The notes under the pieces were generated by a model. It was given only the letters and a program-made list of their open reading frames with translations, made no database searches and had not been told where the DNA came from. Shown here in pieces: positions 43,836 to 53,167 of a DNA stretch of 64,000 nucleotides (within the stretch, counting starts at the first letter, position 1; the number at the start of each line of letters is the position of its first letter). The stretch spans positions 9,128,001 through 9,192,000 of the forward strand of contig NZ_NETK01000001.1 of the NCBI RefSeq assembly GCF_002343915.1. The letters run 5' to 3'. The position numbers and the translations under genes are program-made. The stretch comes from Nannocystis exedens (lineage in GTDB: Bacteria; Myxococcota_A; Polyangia; Nannocystales; Nannocystaceae).

Positions 43836-45182
43836 ATGATGAATCGCGGCCGAGCCCAGCAGTCGCCTCGCGCGACCACGCCTATCCCCGAAGACCCGAG
43901 CTTCGACAGTACGCTGGCGCTGCTGCGAGAGGGCTACCTGTTCATCCCGCGCCGGTGTCGTCGTTTCGCCACGGACATCTTCAGCGCCCGCCTGATGGGC
44001 GAGAAGGCGATCTGGATCAGCGGCGAGGCGGCCGCCGAGGTGTTCTACGACGGCGAGCGCTTCCAGCGGACCGGGGCCGTGCCGCGCCGGATCCGCAAGA
44101 CCTTGTTCGGCGACGGCGGCGTCCAGACGCTCGATGACGCGGCGCACAGGCACCGCAAGGCGATGCTCCTGTCCCTGCTCAGCCCGGAGCGTCTGGGCGA
44201 CCTCGGCGACCTCAACGAGCAGTTCTGGCGGGCCGCGCTGGATCGCTGGACCGAGGCCGACCGCGTCGTCCTCTTTCCGGAGGTCGAGGACATCCTGTGC
44301 CGGACGGCGTGCGCGTGGGCGGGGGTGCCGCTCGACGAATCCGAGGCGCGCCGGCGGGCTCGCCAATTCGGCGCGCTGGTGGATGCATTCGGCGGGGTGG
44401 GTCTGCGCCACTGGCGTGGGCGCCTGGCCCGGCGCAGCCTCGAGCGCTGGATCGGCGGGCTGATCGCGCAGGTGCGCGCCGAGACGCTCTCCCCGGCCCG
44501 GAAGACCGCGCTGCGCGTGATCGCCGAGCACGTCGAACCCGGCGGGTCGCCGCTCGACACCCGAACGGCGGCGGTCGAGCTGATCAACCTCATCCGCCCG
44601 ATCGTCGCCGTCGCGCGGTACATCACCTTCGCCGCCCTGGCCTTGCACGAGTACCCGCGCGCTCGCGAACTCGTGCGCGAGGGCACCGAGAACCACGCCG
44701 TCCTGTTCGCGCACGAGGTCCGACGCTTCTACCCGTTCGCGCCGTTCGTCGGAGCGCGGGTCCGCAAGGACTTCGTCTGGCGAGACCACGCATTCCGGAG
44801 GGGCACGCTGGTGCTGCTCGACATCTACGGCACGAACCGCGACCCGCGGCGCTGGGAGCGTCCCGACGACTTCTTGCCGGAGCGATTCATGCAGCGGACC
44901 GCCAGCCCGTTCGACTTCATCCCGCAGGGCGGCGGCGACCCCGATACGGGTCACCGGTGCGCCGGCGAGGCTGCGACGGTCGAGTTGATGAAGATCGGGA
45001 TCCTCTACCTCACCCGGCACATGGAGTATGAAGTGCCCGCCCAGGACCTCGGCTTCGACCTCACCCGCATGCCGACGCTGCCGCGCAGCGGGTTCGTGAT
45101 CCATCGGGTGCGATCGAACCTGATCGAGCTGGTCAGTCCAGTCGCCGACGACCCGCTCGGGACCTCCGCCCGGAGGCCGTGA
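43836..45182 (+). CDS. CYP152-type fatty acid peroxygenase (cytochrome P450)
   Basis: A 448-residue P450. The haem loop FIPQGGGDPDTGHRCAGE carries the Cys ligand (about 375) with the insertion typical of CYP152 enzymes (P450 BS-beta, SP-alpha, OleT). In the I helix the usual acid-alcohol pair is replaced by Arg-Pro (NLIRPIVAV, about 255), which in that family binds the fatty acid carboxylate and lets hydrogen peroxide drive the reaction. The product would be an alpha- or beta-hydroxy fatty acid, or a terminal alkene; the sequence does not decide. ExxR (HEVRR) is present. Start ATG 43836; a second ATG follows. No redox partner is nearby, as expected for a peroxygenase. Confidence 0.92.
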   Translation: MMNRGRAQQSPRATTPIPEDPSFDSTLALLREGYLFIPRRCRRFATDIFSARLMGEKAIWISGEAAAEVFYDGERFQRTGAVPRRIRKTLFGDGGVQTLDDAAHRHRKAMLLSLLSPERLGDLGDLNEQFWRAALDRWTEADRVVLFPEVEDILCRTACAWAGVPLDESEARRRARQFGALVDAFGGVGLRHWRGRLARRSLERWIGGLIAQVRAETLSPARKTALRVIAEHVEPGGSPLDTRTAAVELINLIRPIVAVARYITFAALALHEYPRARELVREGTENHAVLFAHEVRRFYPFAPFVGARVRKDFVWRDHAFRRGTLVLLDIYGTNRDPRRWERPDDFLPERFMQRTASPFDFIPQGGGDPDTGHRCAGEAATVELMKIGILYLTRHMEYEVPAQDLGFDLTRMPTLPRSGFVIHRVRSNLIELVSPVADDPLGTSARRP

Positions 45183-45527
45183 AGGCCGACGAAAAACCGA
45201 AGCTCTCGCCCGCGAGCTCCGTGAAATCGAGACCAGGGGAAATTCGTTCGGCGGAGCGCTCGTCATCGCGGTCGGTGCGCGCAGTCCGGCGGTCCTCGGC
45301 GTCGTCGCGCGGAGCAGCCAGACGGCCGGCGTGGCAGCGCAGCGCGCCGCCGCGGCGCACCACGCGTGAAGTCAGGCGAGCCGGGCCGTATTCCTCTTCG
45401 CCGTAGCGGGCGATCGGATCGCCGGTATCGGTTCGAGCCGTGGGCGCGCGAGCACGGTTGCGAGACGGCCGAGTCGCGGTATCGCTCGGCCGAGCGTTCC
45501 GCGGAGCGAAGGAAGCCGGCACCCGCC
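45183..45527. other. Intergenic region without supported genes
   Basis: Frames here are Arg/Ser-rich and look false. I see no clear promoter; GAAGGAAG at about 45508-45515 lies ahead of the Omp85 start. Confidence 0.35.
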
Positions 45528-47558
45528 ATGACCCAAATCCCCTGGACGAACTCGTCCGCCGGCGCATCCGAGCGTCCGCACGCGGTGGAGCGCGGGGCGT
45601 CGCCCCGCCGGCGCGCGGGCCGTTGGCTGTGCGCGGCCTGCTGCGCGGGTGGGGTGCTCGAGGCGGGGGCGTGCGCTCACCGCGAGGATGTCCGCGGTTC
45701 GACCGCCGACATCACCGATGTCCAGTTCATCGGCGTCAAACGCTTCAAGGAGCGGGAGCTCCTCAGGTACCTGCATATGGGAGAGACGTCGCGGCTGCCC
45801 TGGAAGGATCGATACGAGTTCCTCGAGGCCAACCTGCCCGTCGATGCGGAGCGCATCGAGGCCGTTTACAAGGCTCACGGTTACTACGATGCCCGGGTCG
45901 TCTCGATGACCCCGCGGCGACGGCACCGGCGGTGGGGACGGCGGGACGCCGTGACGATCCAGGTCGTGGTGCAGGAGGGTGAGCCGACGCCGGTTCGCAG
46001 GGTTCGCCTGGAGTTTCCCGCCGGGCCGCCCTCCGGTCCCCCCAATCGCAAGGTCAGCGAGCCGGCGCTGCGGCGGCAGATCGAGCTCCGCGAAAACAGG
46101 ACCTTCGAAGTCCCCGCCCTCAATCGCTCGGTCGACAGCCTCCGACAGACCCTGCAGGCGGCCGGCTATGCCCACGCCGAGGTCGCCGAGTCGGCCACCG
46201 TGGTGCCCGGCGTGGGCGCCGACGTCCTGTTCGTCGTGCGCCCTGGACCTTTCTTCAAGATCGGAAAGATCCGCTTCGAGGGCCTGGGAGGGGTCCCCGA
46301 GCGGTATGTCCGCAATGAGGTCGATTATGCCCCGGGGAAGCCGTACTCGCCGCAGCTCGTCCGCAAGGTCGAGGCGGCCGTGTACGCCCTCGAGGTCTTC
46401 GACACGGTCACGGTGGAGACCCGCGACCGGCCACCGGGGGCGGGTGTGCTCGATCTGACGGTCAAGGTGCGGCCGACGCGGCCCCAGTCGATCAAGCTCG
46501 GCGCGGGCTTCGGCCTCGATCCGGTGCGGTGGGAGCAGCGCGCCAGCCTCCTCTACACGCACCGGAACCTCGGCGCCAACCTCACGCGGTTCGACCTCGA
46601 CGCGCGCGCCGGCTACGCGGAATTGCCCAGCCTGTTCAATCCGCGGGAGCACGGCCCGGTGGCGAAGCTCGAGCTGAGCTTCCGGCAGAAGGGGCTGATC
46701 GAGAAGCGCACGACCGCGACCTTGACGCCGGCGTTCGAGCTCGGCATCTGGGAGGGGTATCAGTTCTACAGCCCGACCTTGCGAACCGGCCTGTCGCGGT
46801 TCTTCAGCCGATTCGTCGAGGCCGAGCTCACCTACAACTTCCGCTTCGTCGACTTCTTCAACGTCTCTCCGACGCTCTCCGCGCAGAACACGATCCTCGG
46901 CCTCGATTTTCGCGACCCGTACTTCTTGAGCTACATCGAGCCGTCGCTGCGGATCTATCTGACGGACTCGATCCTGCGCCCGAAGAACGGCGCGGTCCTC
47001 GGGGTCGTGTACGATTTTTTCGGCCTCGGCGGAAGTTTCACCGCTCACCGCGTGCGCCCCAGCCTGCGCCTGTACTGGACGCCGCACCGACGGTTGACGT
47101 TCGCGGCCCGGATCGAGCTCGGATGGATCTTCCCGTTCGGCCCTCGCGGAGGGGCTCCGCTGGACCTGCGGTTTTACCTCGGCGGCGCCGATACGGTCCG
47201 CGGCTGGGGTCTGCGGCGGCTCTCTCCGCAGGTGTTCCCGCCGGGGTGCACGCCCGGAGGCCCGGACTGCCGCTCGATCCCCGTCGGGGGTAATACGATG
47301 ATCCTCGGCAACATCGAGGCCCGCGTCCAGTTGACGGACATGCTGACCGCGGTCGCGTTCCTCGATGTCGGTGACGTTCGCGCCGGCCGGAACGAGTTCC
47401 GCTTCGATCGCCTGAGCTACTCGGCCGGGCCCGGCGCCCGTCTCTCCACGCCCATCGGCACCTTTCGTCTCGACTTCGGCGTGCGCCTCAATGACTCCGA
47501 GTATGCGCTGGGCCAGCAGCGGTGGGCCGTGCATTTTGGCCTCGGCGAAGCATTTTAG
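45528..47558 (+). CDS. Omp85/TamA-like outer membrane protein
   Basis: A 676-residue protein. After an N-terminal hydrophobic Cys-containing signal (about 30-50) come about three POTRA domains (65-325; ITDVQFIGVKRFKERELLRYL, FFKIGKIRFEGLGGVPERYVRN) and a 16-strand-type barrel (about 330-676) with the L6-loop motif VRGWG (about 558) and a C-terminal aromatic signature (HFGLGEAF). The family inserts barrel proteins into the outer membrane or exports them. Length and three POTRAs suggest a TamA/BamA-like paralogue rather than the housekeeping BamA. The start ATG 45528 is the first that keeps the signal at the N-terminus; the ribosome site is distant. No TamB gene is seen. Confidence 0.88.
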   Translation: MTQIPWTNSSAGASERPHAVERGASPRRRAGRWLCAACCAGGVLEAGACAHREDVRGSTADITDVQFIGVKRFKERELLRYLHMGETSRLPWKDRYEFLEANLPVDAERIEAVYKAHGYYDARVVSMTPRRRHRRWGRRDAVTIQVVVQEGEPTPVRRVRLEFPAGPPSGPPNRKVSEPALRRQIELRENRTFEVPALNRSVDSLRQTLQAAGYAHAEVAESATVVPGVGADVLFVVRPGPFFKIGKIRFEGLGGVPERYVRNEVDYAPGKPYSPQLVRKVEAAVYALEVFDTVTVETRDRPPGAGVLDLTVKVRPTRPQSIKLGAGFGLDPVRWEQRASLLYTHRNLGANLTRFDLDARAGYAELPSLFNPREHGPVAKLELSFRQKGLIEKRTTATLTPAFELGIWEGYQFYSPTLRTGLSRFFSRFVEAELTYNFRFVDFFNVSPTLSAQNTILGLDFRDPYFLSYIEPSLRIYLTDSILRPKNGAVLGVVYDFFGLGGSFTAHRVRPSLRLYWTPHRRLTFAARIELGWIFPFGPRGGAPLDLRFYLGGADTVRGWGLRRLSPQVFPPGCTPGGPDCRSIPVGGNTMILGNIEARVQLTDMLTAVAFLDVGDVRAGRNEFRFDRLSYSAGPGARLSTPIGTFRLDFGVRLNDSEYALGQQRWAVHFGLGEAF

Positions 47559-48012
47559 GGCGAGCGGAACCAACGCGACGTCGCTCGGCGAGGGCGACGT
47601 CACCGACGCGGTCGACGTCGGCGGGCGCCGGGCAGGGCGGGAGCCGGTCCCGTGGGACGGCTCGAGCGCATAGTCCGGCGCCGACGAGGGCGTCGGGCCG
47701 CGCCGCGGTGAGACCTCGCCGGTCCCCCCAAATTCCAGGCCGGGCGGCGAACCGTCGAGTCGGATCGGCAGCCCGAGGAGCCGGCGTCGGCGGCGCATCG
47801 AATCGACGAAGGCGGGCTCATGGGGCGGCAGCCGCGTCTCGGCGGCGCCGCGGGTGCGTACAATCGCCGGCGCCGACCTCGGTCGCCGTCGGCGACGAGT
47901 ACCTACATTCGTCCGCCGCCGATCCGGCGGTCCGTGCGCTGCCATCATTCGCCGAGTCTCCACAATCGTCGGACTTTCGCCGGCGTGCGCGGTGCTGGCA
48001 TTGTGGCCCGGA
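47559..48012. repeat. Gene-free region containing one copy of a 76-bp degenerate repeat
   Basis: 47621-47696 matches 49639-49714 at roughly 80% by eye, so the Cys-rich lipoprotein gene is bracketed by related sequence. Read on the minus strand, both copies resemble the end of a protein (LEPS followed by a basic tail). No intact gene is visible here. Confidence 0.5.
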
Positions 48013-49623
48013 ATGAAGAACCCACGGACACCAGCAGCGCTCCTCGCCGGCGCCCTCGCGCTCGTCGGCTGCAGCGATGGCGGGGCGACGGCCACCGACG
48101 GCCAGGTCACCGCGAGCACCAGCAGCAGCACCTCGGGCGAGCCGGCCACGACCGAGCCGGGGACCACCGACGAGCCGACGTCGACGACGACGAGCGGCGC
48201 CCCGACCACGTCGGAGAGCTCGACCGGACCGGCGACCACCGACGATGCGAGCGCGTCGGACTCGACGCTCCACCCGAGCACCGGCGAGAACACGACCGAG
48301 CCGGCGGCCTCGTGCGACGACGGGACGCTGAACCAGGACGAGTCCGACGTCGACTGCGGCGGCGCCGCCTGCTCCCCGTGCGCGGACGGCCTCCAGTGCG
48401 CGCAGGACAGCGACTGCGCGGTGGGGAGCTGCGTCGCGGGCGTGTGCGCCGCGCCGGGCTGCGAGGACCTCGTCAAGAACGCCGACGAGACCGACGTCGA
48501 TTGCGGCGGCGCCGGGTGCCCGGCGTGCGGCGACAGCCTCGGCTGCGCCGCGCCGTCCGACTGCGTCAGCGGCGTGTGCACCGACGGCGCCTGCGCCCCG
48601 GCGACCTGCGGCGACGGCGTGCTGAACCAGGACGAGACCGACGTCGACTGCGGCGGCGCCACCTGCACCGGCTGCCTCGGCGACGAGCTGTGCATGGCCG
48701 ACAGCGACTGCCTGTCGGGGACCTGCACGCTCGGCATGTGTACCGCCCCGATATGCCTCGTCGACGCCGACTGCGACGCGCTCGACGGCGAATGCACGCA
48801 GGGCGTGTGCCAGATGCCGGGCTTCACCTGCGTCGCCGAGCCGATCAACGACGGCCAGCCGTGCGAGGACGGCACCGTCTGCTTCGACAACAGCGTGTGC
48901 AACGCGGGCGCCTGCGGCGGCGGCGACCCGCTCGATTGCAGCGACGTCGCCGACGCCTGCCACGTCGGCGCCTGCGACCCGGTGAGCGGCTGCTTCGCGC
49001 AGGGGGTGCAGGACGGCACCGAGTGCGAGGACGGCGACGCCTGCACCACCCTCGAGGTGTGCAGCGCCGGCGTCTGCGGCGGCTCGCTCGACGACATCTT
49101 CACCGAGGACTTCGCCGACAACAGCGCCGGCTGGACGCTCGGGACGCAGTGGGCGATCGGTCCCACGGCCGCGTCGGTCGGCTGCCAGAACGGGCAAGAT
49201 CCGGCGTCCGACCACTCGGCGAGCGCCGATAACGGGGTCGCCGGGGTGGTCCTCGGCGGCTGCATCCCCAACGCCAACCTCCACGACTACTACTGCCTCG
49301 AGAGCCCGACGATCGACCTGTCGGCGGCGACGGCCGACGTCCACCTGTCGTACTGGCGCTGGCTCAACAGCGACTACACGCCGTACATGAAGAACACGCT
49401 GTCGGTGTTCAACGGGACCGACTGGGTGGTGCTGTGGGAGACGCTCGGGTTCCCCGGGACGTACGACACGGAGTGGCAGTTCCTCTCGTACAACGTCACC
49501 GCGCACAAGAACGCGAACTTCCGCGCCCGCTGGTGCTTCAACGTCGCCAGCGGCGGGGTGTACACGGTCGCGGGCTGGAACGTCGACGACGTCACCGTCG
49601 GCCCGGCCGCCTGCGTGCCCTGA
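48013..49623 (+). CDS. Cys-rich repeat lipoprotein with C-terminal jelly-roll-like domain
   Basis: A 536-residue lipoprotein (lipobox LVGC, Cys20) with a long Thr/Ser linker. It carries three tandem Cys-rich units of the pattern CxDGxLNQDExDVDCGG with following CxxC and SDC motifs (about 95-245), the scavenger-like repeats common in Nannocystis surface proteins. More Cys-rich segments follow to about 350. The C-terminal 180 residues (FTEDFADNSAGWTLGTQW, HDYYCLESPTIDLS, VDDVTVGPAACVP) look like a carbohydrate- or protein-binding beta-sandwich. It is probably a surface adhesin or binding protein; the ligand is unknown. Confidence 0.85.
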   Translation: MKNPRTPAALLAGALALVGCSDGGATATDGQVTASTSSSTSGEPATTEPGTTDEPTSTTTSGAPTTSESSTGPATTDDASASDSTLHPSTGENTTEPAASCDDGTLNQDESDVDCGGAACSPCADGLQCAQDSDCAVGSCVAGVCAAPGCEDLVKNADETDVDCGGAGCPACGDSLGCAAPSDCVSGVCTDGACAPATCGDGVLNQDETDVDCGGATCTGCLGDELCMADSDCLSGTCTLGMCTAPICLVDADCDALDGECTQGVCQMPGFTCVAEPINDGQPCEDGTVCFDNSVCNAGACGGGDPLDCSDVADACHVGACDPVSGCFAQGVQDGTECEDGDACTTLEVCSAGVCGGSLDDIFTEDFADNSAGWTLGTQWAIGPTAASVGCQNGQDPASDHSASADNGVAGVVLGGCIPNANLHDYYCLESPTIDLSAATADVHLSYWRWLNSDYTPYMKNTLSVFNGTDWVVLWETLGFPGTYDTEWQFLSYNVTAHKNANFRARWCFNVASGGVYTVAGWNVDDVTVGPAACVP

Positions 49624-50000
49624 GCGCGGTCAACGAGCGCGGGCGCCGAGCAGGGCGGCGAGCCGGTCCCACGCGGACGGCTCCAGCCCGTCGTCCGGCG
49701 CCCGCGAGGGTCGGCCTCCGGTTCGCCGCCTGTGTCCGATCGGACAGGTGCGAAAGGACATTTTTTAAAGGCAGCCGATCCGCCGCGAGCTCGGCGGTGT
49801 GAGGCGAGGCCGTCGGGTCCGCGAGGTCGGCCGGAAGCGCCCGCACGATCGGCTGTCCGCCGCCGCGAGGGCCGGGCCAGGATCGATCGCCGCGCGTCCC
49901 GGGATACGCCTCACGCGGCTCGCGGCGAGGGCTCGGCGCACGGGCGGGTCCGCGCGCCGGCGCTCGCCGGGCGAGGGGCGCGTGGTATCCTCGGCGGACG
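49624..50000. repeat. Gene-free region with repeat copy and TGTCC-GATC-GGACA palindrome
   Basis: 49639-49714 is the second copy of the degenerate repeat at 47621-47696. TGTCC-GATC-GGACA is an exact 14-base palindrome at 49733-49746, followed by GGTGCGAAAGGACATT and a T run. TATCCT at 49986-49991 is a likely -10 box nine bases before the next ATG. Confidence 0.6.
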
Positions 50001-51068
50001 ATGCTCGTGCGCCTCGCCCTCGCGCCGTTGCTCGGCGCGGCGCAGGTGCCTGCGCCGCCCGAGGTCGCGCTGGAATGGCGGGCGCCGGCGGGCTGCCCCG
50101 AGCGCGAGGAGGTGCTCGCCGCGATCGCGCGCCGGCTCGGGCGGCCGCTGACCGCCGAGGAGGCCGAGGTCGAGGCGACGGTGGTGCGCGAGAGCGGGCG
50201 CGGGTTCACGCTGCGGCTGCGGCTGACCGCCGGCGAGCGCGGCGAGACGCGGGCAATCTCCGACCCGTCGTGCGCGGCGCTGGCCGACGTGGTCGCGGTG
50301 CTGGTGGCCGCCGCGGTCGAGCCGGCCCGCGTGCCCGCCCCGGCCCCGACGACCGCGCCCGAGCCCGGGGAGCCCGGGACCGCCGCGAGCTCGCCCGGGC
50401 CGGCGGCCGCGGCCGCGAGCCCGCCCGAGCCGGCGCCCGAGCCCGCGAGCTCGCCCGAGCCCGCGCCGGTGGACGAGCCGCTGGCGGAGCCGCTCGCGCC
50501 GCCGCCGGAGCCTGTCCCTTCGCGCAGGTCCAAAAAGCCAGGCGGCTTCGTGCGCGTCCACGGCGGCGGCGAGGTCGGGGCGGCGCCGCGGATCACCGGG
50601 GCCGTCGGGGTCGCCGGCGGCGTGCTGTGGCCGCGCTGGCGGCTCGAGGTGCAGGGGCTGTTCGTCGCCCCGCAGGCGACGGCGCGCGAGGTGGCCGGCA
50701 TGTCGGTCGAGGTGCGGGCCGGGCTGTTCGCGGCGGCGGTCCACGGCTGCGCCCGGCTGGGGCGCGGGGCGCTCGAGGTGCCGCTGTGCGTCGGGCTCGA
50801 GGCGGGGGCGATGCGCGGCGAGGCGCGCGGGCTCGCCTCCGGGCGCGCGGCGGCGCAGGGCTGGCTCGCGGGCGTGCTCGGCGCCGGGGTCGTGTGGCAC
50901 GCGGGGGCCCGCTGGGGCGTGTGGGGGGCGGTGCAGGCGGTGCTGTCGCCGGTCCATCCGAAGTTCGAGCTCGACGCGGTCCCCGACCCGGTGCGCCTGT
51001 GGGCCCCGTCCTGGGCCTCGGGCCGGCTCATGCTCGGGGTCGAGCTGCGATTCGGGGATCCGTGGTGA
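50001..51068 (+). CDS. Outer membrane barrel-like protein with Pro/Ala linker
   Basis: A 355-residue exported protein. After a short signal (MLVRLALAPLLGAAQ) a periplasmic domain (about 20-110; LEWRAPAGCPEREEVLAAIARRLG) is followed by a Pro/Ala/Glu linker (about 112-175) and a region of alternating residues (about 180-355; RWRLEVQGLFVAP, LEVPLCVGLEAGAMRG) typical of beta-barrels. The stop codon touches the next gene (GTGA overlap possible), so it is probably co-transcribed with the sigma factor. The linker holds a palindromic stretch at 50511-50540 of the dispersed family. Confidence 0.75.
   Translation: MLVRLALAPLLGAAQVPAPPEVALEWRAPAGCPEREEVLAAIARRLGRPLTAEEAEVEATVVRESGRGFTLRLRLTAGERGETRAISDPSCAALADVVAVLVAAAVEPARVPAPAPTTAPEPGEPGTAASSPGPAAAAASPPEPAPEPASSPEPAPVDEPLAEPLAPPPEPVPSRRSKKPGGFVRVHGGGEVGAAPRITGAVGVAGGVLWPRWRLEVQGLFVAPQATAREVAGMSVEVRAGLFAAAVHGCARLGRGALEVPLCVGLEAGAMRGEARGLASGRAAAQGWLAGVLGAGVVWHAGARWGVWGAVQAVLSPVHPKFELDAVPDPVRLWAPSWASGRLMLGVELRFGDPW
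50511..50542. repeat. Extended palindrome element in an outer membrane protein gene
   Basis: CCTGTCC, then CAGGTCC, AAAAA and GCCAGG follow in order, the same sequence of blocks as in the kinase element at 36246. It encodes the junction between Pro-rich linker and barrel. The AAAAA run is out of character for this gene. Confidence 0.55.
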
Positions 51069-51115
51069 CGGATCGGCGGGGACGCGGAGAATCGTGGGTA
51101 CCGGCCGGACCCGCG

Positions 51116-52324
51116 ATGACCCCGCGCGAAACCGCTCACGACGAAGAACCCCGCCTGCGTCGCTTCCAGGCGCTGTACCGCGCCGAATTCGCGTTCGTGT
51201 GGTCGGCGGCGCAGCACTTCGGCGTGTCGGCCGGGGCGGTCGACGACGTGGTCCAGGAGGTCTTCCTCACCGCCTACCGCCGGCTCGACCAGCTTCACTT
51301 CGAGGTCTCGCCGCGGGCCTGGCTGTTCGGGGTGACCCGCCGCGTCGCGTTCCGCCACCGCCGCGGGGCCGCGCGGCTGGCCCGGCGCCACGCGGCGTTC
51401 GCCGAGCTGGCCCGCCCGCAGGCCGCGGCCCCGCAGCAGCGCCACGACGACGCCCAGCTGCTGACGCGCGTGCTCGGCGAGCTGGCCGACGGCACCCGCA
51501 CGGTGTGGGAGATGACCGAGCTGCTCGGCATGAGCGCGCCGGAGATCGCGTCGGAGCTGGGGCTGCCGCTCAACACGGTGTACTCGCGGCTGCGGCTGGC
51601 GCGGCAGCAGCTGCAGGCGCTGGTCGCCGCCGACCGCCTCGATTCGCTGCGCGACGCCACCCGCCAGCGCCAGGCGCCGCCGCGCGAGGCCGAGTCGCGC
51701 ACGTGGGGCCTGATGCTGCCGGTGCTCGGCAAGTCGAGCGCGGCGGTCGGGCTGACCGCGTGGGTGTCGACGCAGACGGCCGCGGCGACGACGATGATCG
51801 TCGCCGGGGCGGCGACCGTCGGGCTGGTGGTCGCGCGCGAGCCGGCCCGCGCGGCCGATCGCCCGCCGCCGGCCGCGAGCGCGCCGGTGGTCGCGGCGGC
51901 GAAGGAGCCCGCGAGCGCGCCGGAGCCGGCCCCGCCGAGCGAGCCGCCCGTCGTTCCGGTACAGGTCCCGAAGGACATGGCTCAGAAGCCATCTGCCACG
52001 AGCGTCACGTCCGTCCGGCAGCCCGCGCCGGCGGCGGCGAGCGACGCGGGCGCGCGCCTGGCCGCGGAGGTGGCGGCGATCGATCGCGTGCAGGCCCGAC
52101 TGGCGGCCGGCGACGTCGCGGCCGCGCTGGCCGGCGTGGCCGAGCATGCGCAGCGCTTCCCCGACGGGACGCTGGCCGACGTGCGCGAGGCGGCGCGGGT
52201 CGAGGCGCTGTGCCGGCTCGGCGACGAGCCCGCGGCGCAGTCGGCGGCGCAGTTGCTGGTGCGCTCGTTCCCGTCGTCGGCGGTGGCGCAGCGGTTCGCG
52301 AATTTTAATCGCTGCGAGCAGTGA
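51116..52324 (+). CDS. ECF-like sigma factor fused to a membrane segment and C-terminal tail
   Basis: A 402-residue protein. Sigma region 2 (about 15-80; ALYRAEFAFVWSAAQHFGV, VDDVVQEVFLTAYRRL) and region 4 (about 110-170; MTELLGMSAPEIASELGLPLNTVYSRLRLARQQL) are clear. A hydrophobic helix (about 205-230; TTMIVAGAATVGLVVA) follows, then a Pro/Ala linker and a tetratricopeptide-like helical end (VQARLAAGDVAAALAGVAEH, FPDGTLADVREAARVEAL). A sigma factor tethered to the membrane through its own tail could be held inactive until released. It probably forms an operon with the barrel-like gene; the upstream GTG at 51065 overlapping that stop is an alternative start. The linker contains palindromes at 51965-51992. 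Confidence 0.85.
   Translation: MTPRETAHDEEPRLRRFQALYRAEFAFVWSAAQHFGVSAGAVDDVVQEVFLTAYRRLDQLHFEVSPRAWLFGVTRRVAFRHRRGAARLARRHAAFAELARPQAAAPQQRHDDAQLLTRVLGELADGTRTVWEMTELLGMSAPEIASELGLPLNTVYSRLRLARQQLQALVAADRLDSLRDATRQRQAPPREAESRTWGLMLPVLGKSSAAVGLTAWVSTQTAAATTMIVAGAATVGLVVAREPARAADRPPPAASAPVVAAAKEPASAPEPAPPSEPPVVPVQVPKDMAQKPSATSVTSVRQPAPAAASDAGARLAAEVAAIDRVQARLAAGDVAAALAGVAEHAQRFPDGTLADVREAARVEALCRLGDEPAAQSAAQLLVRSFPSSAVAQRFANFNRCEQ
51965..51992. repeat. Double hairpin of the palindrome family in the sigma factor linker
   Basis: GTCC-CGAA-GGAC (51965-51976) is directly followed by ATGGC-TCAGAA-GCCAT (51977-51992). The two hairpins encode PKDMAQKP in the unconserved Pro/Ala linker. Confidence 0.6.
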
Positions 52325-52366
52325 CGGATCGGGCGGCGGTCGGAGACGAGGGGGCGAGGAATCGAC

Positions 52367-53167
52367 ATGCACCACTTCGCTTACACCCCCCGGAGCTTGA
52401 CGATCGCGCTCGCCCTGGCCGCCTGCGAGCTGCCGACCAAACTCGGCAATCTGAGCGGGACCGACACCGACGAGCAGGCCGGCACCACGCTCGACGCGAC
52501 CGACGGTGAGACCAGCGCCGGCACCACCGCCGCGACGACGGACAATGTCTCCGACACCTGGCTGACGTCGACCTCGATGTTCGATCCGTCCGAGACGACC
52601 GCAGGGCCGATCCCGGAGACCACCGACGGGCCGGTGCCGATCGACTGCCTCGAGCTCGGCGAGGCCGACTGCGAGGCCAGCGGCTGCATGGCCTACTACG
52701 GCAGCGCCTACGAGTTCCCCGGCTGCACGTCGGGCCTGCTGTTCCTCGGCTGCTCGGACCCGAAGGACTGCGAGCACGACCAGCACACCTTCTGCCGCGA
52801 GGGCACCGACGAGGCCTACGAATTGATCGAGACGACCTGCGAGCCGCCCGGGTACGTCCAGTGCGAGCCGCCGGGGGTCGCGTTCTGCGACTCGTGCGAG
52901 TCGCTGACCGAGGCCGAGTGCCTGGCCGAACCCGCCGAGTGCCAGCCGATCTACGGCGCGCCGCACATCGAGACCAACGGGAGCGTCTGCGCCGACTACA
53001 CCGACATGCAATTCCTGATCTGCCAGGCCAACGGCGGCGCCTGCCCGCCCTTCGTCCCGGTGGTCTGCGACCCCGACAACCCCGAGCAGCCCTACGACTC
53101 GCCGTCGGGTTGCATCCCCGCCGGCTGGGTCGAGTGCGGCGAGAGGGGCGTTTCGGGGTGCGATTGA
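52367..53167 (+). CDS. Cys-rich lipoprotein
   Basis: A 266-residue lipoprotein (lipobox LAAC) with a Thr/Asp/Ser linker to about residue 85. A domain with about 20 Cys in repeated patterns (CLELGEADCEASGCMAYYG, FCDSCESLTEAECLAEPAECQPIYG) suggests two related Cys-rich modules of about 80 residues. This type is common on myxobacterial surfaces, function unknown. The start ATG 52367 follows GCGAGGA. It lies 42 bases behind the sigma factor gene and could be transcribed with it. A large gene-free region with a palindrome array follows. Confidence 0.8.
   Translation: MHHFAYTPRSLTIALALAACELPTKLGNLSGTDTDEQAGTTLDATDGETSAGTTAATTDNVSDTWLTSTSMFDPSETTAGPIPETTDGPVPIDCLELGEADCEASGCMAYYGSAYEFPGCTSGLLFLGCSDPKDCEHDQHTFCREGTDEAYELIETTCEPPGYVQCEPPGVAFCDSCESLTEAECLAEPAECQPIYGAPHIETNGSVCADYTDMQFLICQANGGACPPFVPVVCDPDNPEQPYDSPSGCIPAGWVECGERGVSGCD

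Noticed and set aside
45372..49277. Long minus-strand frame of 1,301 codons
   Set aside because: It is the shadow of the Omp85 and lipoprotein genes; the Ser/Pro/Gln-rich product reflects Cys/Asp/Gly codons on the plus strand.
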